This document shows positions 36,101-46,436 of a DNA stretch of 64,000 nucleotides, piece after piece; positions within the stretch are counted from its first letter, which is position 1; each line of letters starts with the position of its first letter. The stretch comes from Caenorhabditis elegans. Its lineage: Eukaryota; Nematoda; Chromadorea; Rhabditida; Rhabditidae. The notes beneath the pieces are model-generated. The model saw only the letters and a list, made by a program, of their open reading frames with translations, was not told where the DNA came from and searched no databases. The DNA is taken from positions 2,232,001-2,296,000 of the forward strand of contig NC_003279.8 in NCBI RefSeq assembly GCF_000002985.6. Direction: 5' to 3'. Position numbers and translations under genes: made by a program.

Positions 36101-39100
36101 AAAACGCTGATTAATTAATTTATTTTTTAACTATTCATTTTTTAAAATATCGATTTCTAAAAAATCGATAACTTTTTTTAAATCGATTAATTTTGCTTCA
36201 AAAATTCGATTAATTTTTAAATACTTGATAGTTTTTTTTTTTAATTGATTTTAAAAAGAATTAAAAATTATCGATTTAGCAAAAAAAAACATACAATTTT
36301 AAATTCGATTTTTTTTTCAAATCTGATACTTTTTCTGATCAAAAACAGAAATGCAGACCTTTTTTTTGCAAAATTCTAGGTTTTCAAAAATTATTGATTT
36401 TTTTTAATTTATCGATTTTTTAATTATCGATTTTTTATTCGAAATTTTTATTTTTTGATTTTTGAGAAATTGGTAACTCGGTTCAAAACCAATAAAAAAA
36501 AATTGAAAATCGATAAATGATTAAAAAAATCAACAATTTTTAAAGCTGATATCATTTTAAAAAATTTTCTGAACGTTTCTGCAAAATTGTAGGTTCTAGA
36601 AAAAATTATTGATTTTTTTTAATGCGTCGTTTTTTAAATTATCGATTTTTGATAAAATTATCTTGATCCAAATTGAACCTCTTTTTCCTTAGTTAGCCTA
36701 GAAAAAATCTAGGCCACAAGGTAAGACACCACCCATGCGCGTATAAATGACGTCATCCCTTTTGGCCTAGAATAAACCTAGGCCATCCAGATCACAAACT
36801 TACAATCCACCATCTCCGGATAATGCCGTATCTTATAAGTGGTGAACCCGTCGAATTCGGTCGCATTCGAATCGATATTGAACACGATTCCCGTGAAATA
36901 TTGGTGAGTGTCCATAAGACACACCGCGTTCTGAAATTCGCGTAGAATTGAAAACGTGAGAAACTGACTACTAACCGTCTCCAGCTCCTTCTCATCGGTT
37001 ACAAATCGAAATCTGTCCAACAAAAAGCAACCGGTGTACTTATTCGCAATTTCCGTGATATTTTTGGTGTAGGTTCCGAAGCTGTACTCATCACTGGATG
37101 GAGCAAATAGATGCTCCAAAAAAAAGTGAATAGTCCGTGTGTTGAGCTGGTTTTGCCCGTTTTTGTAGACCTTGATGAAATGGAGCAGTTTCTAAAAATG
37201 TCTCCGCAATAGGTAGGTTACGGTGTTTTTGGACTTACCTGACTCGCCGGCCAGAGGTCCGAAGCGTGAAGACGGTCTTGAAACTCTAAGGCGTCCGATG
37301 GATAGGTGTACAGCAGGTTCCGGAGGTGTTCGATGTCTCGGAGGGGGATGTTGAGCTGTAAATTTTGAGATTTGAAACGTCATGCGAGGTTTAGGCTCAG
37401 GCTAGGCTTAGGCTTAGGCTTAGGCTTAGGCTTAGGCATAGGTTTAGGCTTAAGCTTAGACTTAGGCTTACGCTTAGGCATAGGCTTAGGCTTTGGCTCA
37501 GGCTTAGTCTTATGCTTCGGCTTTGGCGAGGGAGGAAAAGAGATTTACAAAACATTTTTAGATTGGTGTGGGCGGAGCTTTGAGGTGCATTATTTGCTCC
37601 GCCTATTTCTTGGCTCTGACCACGCCTACAAGCAAGGTGTGGTTTGCTGGTTTTAAATTAATAACCCTTTTTTTAACTACCCACTCATATTTATTTTCTG
37701 GGTTTAAACAATTTGCTAAAAAACCAAAAAATTTTGCAGCTTAAGCCACGCCCCTTTCTTGGCAGTGGTCACGCCCACAAAACAGTTGTGGTCAGATAAT
37801 GTTCTACAAGAAAACAGTTTTAGAAAACGACCATGTCCATTAGTTGCTTACGATTTCTATTTAAAAAATAACACTGAAATTTTAGTATTCTAGGCCCCGC
37901 CCACTTCTTAGTGCTGACCACGCCCACAAAAGTGGAGCAAATTTTTTACGGGAAAAAAGCGCAAAAACAATCGACTTTAGTGATTTTTTGATATCAACGT
38001 AATTGCTCCTACAAGAAAGAAAATCAAGCCACGCCCACTTCTTGGCTCCGGCCACGCCTACAAAATTTTTATCCTAAGCGCCGCCCGCGTAACAAAATGT
38101 TTGATTATTTAAATCGGTCACACTCATTTCTTGGTTGGTACGCCCATACTATGAGCCACGATTACTGTTGTTAAGCTCTGCCCACTTCTTGGATGTCCAC
38201 TTACCCTATCAACCACACGCCGAGTCACCGGATTATCCGGTGTCACAAGAATATACCCAGAAAGGGCCTCCCGAACTTTCATCAAAATCGGGCTCTCCAA
38301 GCTCGAGCAGTTCATGTCCTGATGATGTGGCACAGGTGTACATGTGCTATTCTTCTCTTGCTCTTTTCCAGGTGTTACTGTTTGGATAAATCTGAATAAA
38401 TGAGCTTATGACGGTAGAAGCATACCCCTTTATAAAACTCACTTTATCACCTGTTTCCTCAACTTTTCAAAAGGGGTATCCACATTCTTATCACTATTCG
38501 GATTTATCGTCTGCTCAATTGTTGCCCGAGGGTCTTCTCCGCAGAACAAGGCAAGCAGAAGTTGATCCGTACTGTAGTTTCCATACTTTTGAGCAAAAAT
38601 CAATGTTGGCTCGAAGACAGATTGAAATGATGATATGAATGGGGTGACTCGGAGACGGGATAGCTGAAATTTGGGTTTCTAGGCCATCGATTCGTGGGAA
38701 ACAGTAAAAGTTCGGCCACCGAGATCAGGAAAAGTTTGGCCACAGAGGCAGAGAAAAGTTCGGCCACCAAGATCAGTGAAAATTCGGCCAGCAGGATCTT
38801 TAGAAGTTTGGCCACCGGGGTCAGTTAAAGTTCGGCCACCGGGGTCTGTAAAAATTCGGCCACCGGGTCAATCTAATGGCCGAACTTTCACAGAAACTCT
38901 TCCATGCTTATGATATTGTTTTTTATGGCCATGATGGGAAAAACTAGTCCCTCATCAATATTGAAAATGAAAAGTCCGAAAATTCATAAAATTCGGCAAT
39001 TTTTTTACAAATTTTGGTACCGAGTCACCACGATAGTTTGAAAATTCTAGATACTGGGGAAATTGAATTTCCCAAAAAAAGGCGTGGCTCTTTAGCTCCG

Positions 39101-40866
39101 CCCATTTCCCGACATTTTTTTATTCGCAGAATCTTGATATTCCAGAAAAAAAGTAGTGACTCGGGACGAAATAGAAAATTTGTATTTTTTAAAAGAGTTA
39201 CTGGACAATCTTTTTGGAAAAAATATTTTCTGGCCGAACTTTTACAAAAAACTCTTCCAAAATTATAACAAAGTTTCTAGGTGCCCTAATATTAAAAATT
39301 TTAGTCTGTCAGAAATTCGAGGCCTTGTTAGATAAAAACTAGATGGCCTAACTTTCTCAAAAACTCTTCCATGTCTATAATTTTGCCTATTCGGGCCATA
39401 GATTTCACAAGAAAACTCTTCCACGGTCAAGCTCATTTTTCAGTTCTTTTAGGTGGCCGAACTTGTTTTGGAAAACTCGTATGCTGGAAATTCTACGCCA
39501 CTTTCATCAATTAGATGGCTTAACTTTTCAAAAACTCTTCAACGCCAGTAATTCATTCATTACGTGGCCTGACTTTTCCTAAAGCTCTTCCATGGTCGAA
39601 CTTGTTGCAAAATTTCTAGGCCACACACAAACTCACCGTAGGAAGTCTGACTTCGCTCATATATCCAGAAAAATCCATCAACGTAGTTAAAGACAACACA
39701 CTGCACAGTTCATCCTTCTCACTATTTGTCAATTCCTGTCCCTTTTCAAAAGAAAACGTGCTCTCGAACATTCTCTCATCACAGAAAAGCGGATTCTCCG
39801 AGAAAAATAAATCGGTAAACGAGATCTCGGTTCTCAAAGTTTGAAATGTTTCAATTGCTCCTGGCTCCAGTCGAGCATTTAGCAGCTTCTCGGCAGTCTC
39901 CATTTTGAGCCCAGTTGTGTTTAAAACTTTCGTTAGATTTTGACGGATTGGCTCATCAAATAGGTCGCCTAATCGAACAATTGCAGTGCTTTGCAACGAC
40001 TTTCCAGCGAGCCAATGCACAATTTCAGCGGCTCCTTTTGTGAGATCTTCGAACTTTTTCGGGTTGTTTCCGATCCAGCGGAGTTGTAGAGAAGAGTAGT
40101 AGATCGCATCCACTATTCTAAAAAAAAATTTTAATTTTAAAATTAAAAAATAAATTCAGAATCGAACATCGACTCATTCCTCGTGTGCTCTCCGTCATCA
40201 TTAAACAAAAAGTGCTTCTCATCGCCTGTCGTTGGAGCAGCATTGCATCGATTTGAGAATGAGCAGAAGAAGGAGTGAATGAAGGGGAGAACACCTGCGG
40301 AGAGCATTCCTTTCGAGTCATAATGACCTGAAAATTAAAAATTAAAAATTTTAAAATTAAAAAGAATTGCATCGACCGGGAATCGAACCCGGGCCGCCCG
40401 CGTGGCAGGCGAGCATTCTACCACTGAACCACCGATGCGTGATTTTTTAGACGGCAGACGGGCAATAGATGGCCGCAAAGCGAAAAAACTCGGCCACCAA
40501 CTTTTATTTAATTTTAATGTTTAACTTTGATTACTCACATTGTGGTGAAGCTTCAGAGAAATCCTTCGTACGAACAAGAGCAATAATAATGAATAGAATA
40601 CACGGAACGATCAGCTCCACAGCCAGCCAGAACTGAAAATTAAATAATTTTTTTCCGTGGCCGACAATTTCCTAGGCCACACTTACCTTCTGCCGCCTCC
40701 TCACCAACACGCACTTCCATAGCAAAAAATTGAGTTGGCGCCAAAATCCAACCATACCTAAACCCGCTTCACTGAACTCTTTCGTATCCGATAAAGCATC
40801 TGAACTAGCTGATGAGTGAGCTGGAAGGAGCAACTCATTTTGGAGCATTTCTTCGGAAGAGCCCAT
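24152..40866 (-). CDS. abt-2: Class A ABC transporter (ABCA/CED-7 type full transporter), 2146 aa
   Basis: 33 exons read in phase from ATG 40866 to stop 24152. In order: 40687-40866, 40539-40632, 40168-40327, 39637-40117, 38443-38663, 38205-38391, 37239-37355, 36976-37191, 36804-36930, 35799-35897, 35648-35750, 35329-35434, 35095-35281, 34904-35046, 33757-34075, 33620-33711, 33487-33569, 32713-32844, 32523-32662, 32236-32451, 30480-30849, 30351-30437, 29661-29784, 29459-29598, 29076-29413, 28370-28629, 27256-27519, 27084-27216, 26880-27036, 26515-26832, 25619-25769, 25052-25570, 24152-24328. Layout is TM1, a large extracellular domain, TM2-6, NBD1 ([10 protein letters not shown] near 965, [29 protein letters not shown]), TM7, second extracellular domain, TMs and NBD2 ([10 protein letters not shown] near 1840, [29 protein letters not shown]). 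The family exports or flips lipids at membranes. The symbol rests on family, length and cdk-7 proximity recalled from memory. Donors near 29458 and 40167 are weak. Confidence 0.88.
24329..25051. repeat. ABC last intron with a (TTAGGC)n tract
   Basis: The intron between NBD2 and the C-terminal exon is AT-rich. 24623-24712 contains about 15 CCTAAG units, so the transcribed strand sense is TTAGGC. No exon is evident elsewhere in it. Confidence 0.85.
25835..26400. repeat. CGGCAAATTGCCG-type cluster in an ABC intron (NBD2)
   Basis: Repeated units TTTGCCGGAAATTTTTATTTTCGGTAATTGCCG fill most of intron 25770-26514, between the exons carrying Walker A and the Q-loop of NBD2. Three long neighbouring copies (about 26020-26190) are near identical, giving a roughly 95-bp period. 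Confidence 0.85.
27520..28369. repeat. ABC intron with CGGCAAATTGCC repeats and AACTTGGGC motifs
   Basis: 27595-27720 and 27880-27975 are CGGCAAATTGCC family. 28000-28190 holds repeated CAAACTTGGGC / GGCCAAG pieces. The rest is AT-rich. No exon seen. Confidence 0.65.
28661..29060. repeat. 400-bp palindromic element in an ABC intron
   Basis: TTAAAGGTGGTGTAGTCGAA at the left is the exact complement of TTCGACTACACCACCTTTAA at the right. Inner arms also pair (TTTCATAATGAAACTTCTTG / CAAGAAGTTTCATTATGAAA), around a non-palindromic centre. It fills nearly all of the intron 28630-29075. Confidence 0.9.
29988..30284 (-). repeat. Interstitial telomeric tract (TTAGGC)n in an ABC intron
   Basis: About 300 bp of CCTAAG units on the plus strand, the longest such tract here. 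Variants include CCTACG and CCTTAG. In the direction of ABC transcription it reads TTAGGC. Confidence 0.93.
30850..32235. repeat. 1.4-kb ABC intron with CGGCAAATTGCCG array
   Basis: 31490-32160 is a long array of TTCCGGCAAATCGGCAAACCGGCAATTTTCCGAAAAT units with near-identical super-units (31545-31740 resembles 31750-31920). 31020-31130 and 31230-31390 carry single copies of related pieces. I searched this intron for the usual ABCA segment after NBD1 (GSSLFLK-like) and did not find it. Confidence 0.8.
32845..33486. other. ABC intron inside NBD1, AT-rich with one dispersed repeat copy
   Basis: 33180-33310 is a copy of the dispersed element AATTGAAATGGAAGAGTTTTTGCCGAAC...GTAGATTTACGGCGCGTTGCGTGTC that also occurs at 43205-43520 and 47950-48305. 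The remainder is AT-rich without visible features. Confidence 0.7.
34076..34903. repeat. GGCCTAGTTTT / CTAGGCCAC stem repeats in an ABC intron
   Basis: Five stem units of about 40 bp (GTGGCCTAGTTTT...ATTTCTAGGCCAC) occur in a roughly 130-200 bp longer period that includes GCAATTTAGGAAGTATTGTTCAGCAC. Segments 34215-34330 and 34580-34690 are near duplicates. Confidence 0.8.
35469..35629. mobile_element. MITE-like element (copy 2), both ends present
   Basis: ACGTGGTGTCAGGCTGT at the left is mirrored by ACAGCCTGACACCACGT at the right, enclosing GATCTACGAGAATCGCGGGA and CCCGCATTTTTTGTAGATC. It lies in a 213-bp ABC intron (35435-35647), so it makes up about three quarters of it. Confidence 0.88.
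35898..36803. other. AT-rich ABC intron with ATCGATTTTT repeats
   Basis: About 900 bp dominated by AAAATCGATTAATTTT-type sequence in both orientations, flanked by short GGCCTAG stems at 35920-36000 and 36690-36785. No exon is seen. Confidence 0.6.
37356..38204. repeat. ABC intron with (TTAGGC)n and CCACGCCCACTTCTTGG repeats
   Basis: 37383-37520 is a TTAGGC tract on the plus strand, opposite in orientation to the others in this gene. 37565-38190 has about six copies of GCCACGCCCACTTCTTGGCTCTGACCACGCCCACAAAA, spaced 100-150 bp. Confidence 0.85.
38664..39636. repeat. ABC intron of AAAGTTCGGCCACCGGGATCAG units
   Basis: 38690-38875 is a tandem of about six units of 30 bp (AGTTCGGCCACCGAGATCAGGAAA). 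38930-39620 holds looser AAACTCTTCCA and TGGCCGAACTTT copies. No exon is seen. Confidence 0.75.
40368..40438 (-). tRNA. tRNA-Gly (anticodon GCC)
   Basis: The 71-nt minus-strand sequence begins GCATCGGTGGTTCAGTGGTA and ends GGTTCGATTCCCGGTCGATGC plus discriminator A. The acceptor stem pairs GCATCGG with CGATGC. The anticodon loop reads CTGCCACG with GCC at the centre. Internal promoter A box (TGGTTCAGTGG) and B box (GGTTCGATTCC) are intact. CCA is not encoded. It lies inside an ABC transporter intron (40328-40538) on the same strand. Confidence 0.97.
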
Positions 40867-41190
40867 GATTAAGAAAGATGAAGAATTAAAGAATTAAAGA
40901 ATTTTTGCACAAAGAAATTTCAAAGAAAAAAGTGATAAAAGACTCGAGTTCACGAAAAAATTTAAATTTAATTTCTAGAAATAAAATTTCTAAAAATATT
41001 TCTCAAAAAATCACGAAATCATCTAGAGTTTTGGACATAAAAAGGAAAAGTGACTAGTTGTTGAGAAGGACATTATCAGGTTTAGCAAATAAAGAGAGGG
41101 AAAGTGTGTAGAGAAGAAAAAACGGCGAGCAAAGAAAAAGAACGACGTGTTGAAAAAGAGCACACGGGCTCCTGTTGATGAGCAATGCGG
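40867..41190 (-). promoter_or_regulatory. Upstream region of the ABC transporter gene
   Basis: Non-repetitive, AT-rich and purine-rich sequence directly 5' of the ABC start codon. It is the only unique sequence before the TGACGTCA array, so a promoter is likely here. No specific factor site is identified. Confidence 0.35.
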
Positions 41191-41194
41191 CCGT

Positions 41195-41545
41195 GGCCGA
41201 AGCGATGACGTCACTCCTCTTCCACGGGTGATGGCCGAGGAGGATTTATGACGTCACTTCCCTTCCAAAATTGATGGCCGAGGAGGAGCGGTGACGTCAC
41301 TCCTCTTCCGAGATTGGCGACCGAGGAGGAGCAATGACGTCACTACTCTTCCATGAATGGTGGCCGAGAAAGAACGGCGACGTCACTCCTCTTCTTTGGC
41401 TGGTGGTGGCTGAGGAGAAGCTGTGACGTCACTCCTCATCCATGGTTGGTGGCCTAGAAAAAAATGTGACATCATTCCTCTTCCTGGGTTGATATTCGAG
41501 ATATCACGGTGACGTCACTTTTCTTTTTTTTCGTTTTCTAGGGAG
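41195..41545 (+). repeat. TGACGTCA tandem array, about eight units
   Basis: Units of about 45 bp: GTGACGTCACTCCTCTTCC, then a variable A/T/G stretch, then TGGTGGCCGAGGAGGAGC. Seven of eight carry an intact or one-off TGACGTCA palindrome, the consensus CREB/ATF site. It lies 330 bp upstream of the ABC start codon. Confidence 0.88.
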
Positions 41546-41631
41546 TCTTATAAATTTTACATTTTTGGGATGAGCATGGAAGAATAATGACGTCACTCTT
41601 AGTCCTCGGCCATTCTCGACCGCCGTCACTC

Positions 41632-41800
41632 ACGTGGTGTCAGAGTGTCTCATTTCGGCTTGATCTACGTAGATCTACAAAAAATGCGGAAGAAGAGACG
41701 CGGAGTTCTCAACTGATTTCACATGTGCTGACGTCACATTTTTGCAAAACTCCCGCGTTTTTTGTAGATCAAACCGTAATGGGACAGCCTGGCACCACGT
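41632..41800. mobile_element. MITE-like element (copy 3), both ends present
   Basis: Ends are ACGTGGTGTCAG and CTGGCACCACGT. Internal landmarks are GATCTACAAAAAATGCGG, GAAGAGACGCGGAGTTCTCA, TGCTGACGTCACA and CGCGTTTTTTGTAGATC. No coding capacity; length 169 bp fits a non-autonomous DNA element. Confidence 0.88.
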
Positions 41801-43200
41801 GGCCACTTCAAGCCTGGCCTAACAAGATTAATTTCCTGCTCGCTGAGCAAGAAACTTGCCTAAAAATGAAAGTAAAGTTTTTTCTCTTGTTTTTCCGCAT
41901 TTTTTATTTTCGAAAAATGCCCACTAATTACGCATTTCGACAGGTGGTATTTAGCCAAGTGGAAAATTTTTTTCTGAGAATCAGAAATATCACGTGATTG
42001 TTAGGTTTATTTTTTTTCAGATGTTGACAAGAAAAGAGTTGCGGTGGATTTTCAAAAAAATTCTAGGCCACGGCCATGTGGCCTTGAAACTTCAAATGTT
42101 CATAATTTTGTAACCCTCCATTTGATTTATTCGAATATGTAGGAATTTTGTCTTCAAACAATAAATTTTTGAAAACAACTTGAAACATTCAAATAACTTG
42201 TCCCTTTCTAGAATTATCAGCGTGGAAGAGTTTTCGCCGCCGCGGCCACGCAGCCCAAAAGGGGGTCCGGGACCCCTCGGCACTAAAAAAAACATTTTTT
42301 AACATTCTTAAATCAAGAACATGAAAAAATGTCAAAAACGAGTGAGAAAACTATGTATATTTAACAATGACGAGTCTGTGAGGCCTATGCGGGGGGGGGG
42401 GATATTTGCACAAGGCAACCGGAAAAATGAAAAAATTGTATTGTTGAATAAGGGGTGAGGGAAAATAATTTGCATTTCAATTATCCGTGAATATTGATCA
42501 AATTTGCAAAAAAAAATTGGAGAAAAAAATTTTTGGAAAATTTTTTTCCAATTTTTTAAAAATTTTTTGGCAAAACACCTATAAAAATATTTTTAGAATG
42601 GTAAAAATTGGTGAATTGGTGGCCGAGTCTTTATTTTTCTAGGCCACGTAGCGAAAAAGGCATTGCGAGTTCTAAAACTACAACCAGTAGGTGGCCGAGT
42701 TTTCTTTTTTCTAGGCCACCGAAAAAAAACCAGTAGAATTCCTTTTCTAACCTGTAACCTTTTTTTTGATAAAAATTGGAAATTATTAAATTTTCAGAGT
42801 GGAAATTTTTAATTTTTGTAAAAAAAATACAAAAATTGTTTTTTTTTACTTTTTAAATTGTATTTTTTACTATTTACTAAAAACTAAAAAGGTTTTAATT
42901 TTCACAAAATTTTGAATTTTTTGAATAAAAAAAATTATTTTGAACTGTGAAATTTTCAATTTTTGTGAAAAATTCGTTAATTTTCATTTAAAAAATTTAC
43001 AAAAATTGTTTACTAAAAATTAAAAAGGTTTTCATTTTCACAAAAATTTGAATTTAAAAAAAAATTTAAAGGAATCTACCACTATGTTTAAACTGCAAAA
43101 ATTTTTCAATATTTTTGTGAAAAAAATTCAGGAATTTTCTGAAAAAAATATTTAATTTTTTTACTACTAAAAACTAAAAAGGTTTTAATTTTCACAAAAA
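41801..43200. other. AT-rich intergenic sequence with an 11-G run
   Basis: 42391-42401 is an uninterrupted run of eleven G. 42615-42720 holds two GGCCGAG...CTAGGCCAC stems. 42760-43200 is built of diverged TTTTAATTTTCACAAAAATTTGAA repeats. No gene is seen. Confidence 0.65.
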
Positions 43201-43204
43201 AGAA

Positions 43205-43520
43205 CACGGGGTTCTGGCCTTCCTCATTGAAAACACGCAACGCACCGTAAATCTACCCCAGATATTGCCGAGCCAAAATGGCCTACTTCGGCAAAAACTC
43301 TTCCATTTTAATTTATGAGGGAAGCCAGAAATCCGTGAAATATCGATTTTTCAAACTATTTTGCACACGTTTTTCGCGCTCCATTGACAACTCTAAAAAC
43401 GAGCCGCGACGCGACACGCAACGCGCCGTAAATCTACACAAAATCTCTCCGACTCAAAATGGCCTAGTTCGGCAAACTCTGCCATTTCGATTTATGAGGG
43501 AAGCCAGAATTCCGTGAAAA
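43205..43520. repeat. Dispersed GCGTTGCGTGTC / GTAGATTTACGG element, two copies
   Basis: Two copies in the same direction (about 43205-43335 and 43390-43520), each with CACGCAACGC, CGTAAATCTAC, CAAAATGGCCTA, AACTCTTCCATTT and TTTATGAGGGAAGCCAGAA. Inverse copies are at 33180-33310 and 47950-48305. Its GACACGCAACGC core resembles the 12-bp minisatellite unit. Confidence 0.82.
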
Positions 43521-46340
43521 ATTTTTTTTTGAATTAAAAAAATTATTTTCAAACTGTGGAAATTTTCAATTTTCAGGAAAAAAATTTCAAAAATTGTATT
43601 TTTTTTACTACTAAAAGTAAAAAGGTTTTTATTTTCACAAAAATTTGAATGTTTTGAAAAAATTTTAAGGAAAATATTATGTGAAATTGTTCAATTTTTT
43701 CTTAAAAAATTCAGGAATTTTCAGAAAAAAAATATTTAAATTGTTTTTTACAACTAAAACTTAAATGGTATTAATTTTCAAAAAAATTAGAATTTTTAGA
43801 ATTAAAAAAATTATTTTGAACTGTAAACATTTTTCAATTTTTAGCGAAAAAAAAACACGAATTTTCAGAAAAAAAAAACCTTTAAAATACAACAAAAAAT
43901 TGATCCAAATTTCAAAAGAAATAAGGAAATAATAAACTTTTTCTCTTTCTCTCACTTTTATTTACTTTTGGGCTCTTCCTCTCACTCTAACTGTCTGCGG
44001 AGCTCTCGGAGCACAAGAGGAAAATTTTTTTCGGACTTTGCTAGTAAGTATCGGTCATTTTGATCCGAATTAGTATTAGTACAGTTCAAATATTGATGCT
44101 AAGAAATTCGGTGGCCGAGTATGTTTTTTTCCGAGGCCACCAACTTTCCAGCCAAAAATTAGAGACTATGGCTTGGAATTTTTGAGATACGGAATTTAAG
44201 GAGCTATTTTCACTCAACTTTTCCGTTAAAGTACAACAAAATTAAAACGTCACGTTGAACTTTTCCCTCCCCAGGCACCAAAAATCTGCTCTTTATTTGG
44301 CTATTATTCAGTCACATGTCTTCTCACTTCAACTAATGAGCCCTTATTCAAAATATGTAAACATTACGTTGAGAAGAGCACACAGAGACCCATGCCTACC
44401 CGCCTACCTACGTGCCTATTTTCATTTTTACTAGTTTTAGGCTTAGGCTCCTTAAGTTTGAGTTTATGAAAAAAAAGTTGTGAAAAAAAACATAGAATCT
44501 AAAAATAATTTTCTCTTCGAAATTTTAAAAATTTCAGAATGTTCAAAAGTTTTCCAAAGTCTTTAATAGGCTCAGGCTCAGGTTTAGGCTTAGGCTTAGG
44601 CCTAGGCTCAGGCTTAGGCTTTGGTTTAGGCTTAGGCTAGGCTGGGCAGAGAGGGGAGAAAGAGAGAGTATAAAATTCCAGAAAATTTAGGAGTTCAGAA
44701 AATGAAAAAAAAGGCAAGAAAAACCTGAAAAATTACCGAACCCAAAAAAGGCAACAGATTAAAAAAATAGGGAGAAAGTGTTTTGCAGAGTTGGAGAGTT
44801 GAACTCAATCTTACAAACTCACAAACAATTTAATCAAGCTTGAAATAGTTTCAAAACTTAGAAAAAACTCGGCCACCAATATTTTTCCTTGGCCACACGT
44901 AATATATCCCAGTTTAAAGGAGCAGGCTTTTATTATATAATACAAATTGCAAAAAAAAACTGTGGAGGGCACTTATATTTTTTCACCCTATTTTTCTAGT
45001 TAATAAAAATTATTTCGCTGAAACAATAAAAATTGTGCACTATTGGGGTAAAATATGACGAAAGGGGTCGTCGAAAAAGAAGGAAAAAACATAAAGTCTC
45101 AGAGATTTGAGAGACGCAGGAGAAAAGGGAAAACTAGAGGAGATAGAAGACGTTGAGGGAGAGAAGAGAATGCTTCCTTTTTTGTGAAAGCTTGAGCATT
45201 TTGCTGCTCACTGGTTAATTATATTTAAGAGCAAGGTTGTCTAGGTAACTGGAAAATTCTATAAACCAGCAAAATAACAAGTTTTTGAATTATTGAGAGC
45301 TGGGGGAGAGAGAGAGTGAGAAAACTGGTTATTTGATATTTTCCGCCCGGAAATAAATGAACTTAGGTCAAAAGTATCAAAAACGTAATTTTTCATAAAC
45401 TAGAATAGACTCTCAGTACACCTATTTTTTGCAGTTATATAGGAGACTGTTCGAAATGAAAAGCTCTAGAATATCACTCCAAACTGTGGCGACGGAAAAA
45501 AAAATTTTCCTCGATTTTCTTATTCTTTTTGAAATTTAAATGTTTGTATAAAAGGCAATTAGTTAAATAAAAATGTGAAATTACACACTCAATCATAACT
45601 TAAAAAATGTATTAAAATTGGTAAATTGGTTGATGAGTTACAAAATACAAGAACATTCAGGTATAACTTTTAAGTTAAAATTATCACAAAGCAATTATTT
45701 TTTGATAATAAATACTAGCATCAAAATCCATTCAGTTTTTTAGATAATCGAACATTTCTAAACCGCAAATTTTATTAAAATACCCTAAATGCCACACATA
45801 TTAAAATAATTTTTTTCTCACGAAAAATGAAAATATTCAGGTACATTTTTTATGTTACAATTATTACAAAACTCTACGACAATCAATGCTCTTTCCGGGA
45901 TTCAAGTTCTTTATCACATTCTTGTGGTGGCAATCCGTATTTATTGGAACCACGAATAAGCCGGGAAAACGAAAAATTCTGGTTTCGCTCTTTTTTTTGT
46001 TATTGGAAATTTCAGAATTTCAATTTAAATTGGCTAAGTTGTGCGCATTCTATAAATGTTCCTACATCTATTTTGAAAAGTAAGCAAATTCTATGAAAAT
46101 ATCTAGAAAAAATGGGAAAAACATTTCAAAACAATACAGTTTTAAGGGTTTCCGTCTTGTAAAAAAATCCCTCTACAAACTTCCGGCAAATTGATGTTCG
46201 GCAAACGGCAAATCGACAAATTGCCGGATTTCAAAATTTCCGGCAAATCGGCAATCCGACAAATTGACGGAATTTAAAATTTCCGGCAATTGCAGAAATT
46301 TGCCGCACACCCCTGGTAGGAATGAAGAATGAAATGTTAA
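43521..46340. other. Intergenic AT-rich sequence with a TTAGGC tract
   Basis: 44575-44642 is about ten TTAGGC units on the plus strand. 43940-44045 is CT-rich and ends in a good donor (GCTA|GTAAGTATC), which could be a non-coding first exon of a plus-strand gene. 44650-45330 is purine-rich with AGAGAGAG runs. 45880-46315 carries CGGCAAATTGCC-type copies. No coding exon found. Confidence 0.55.
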
Positions 46341-46436
46341 CCTTCCAACTTTAAATTTTAGTTTTCTATGAAAAATGTATAAAATATCCAGAGCCCCTCA
46401 AGTGAATTTGGTCCCTTTCCCGTCAATTTTCAGCCA

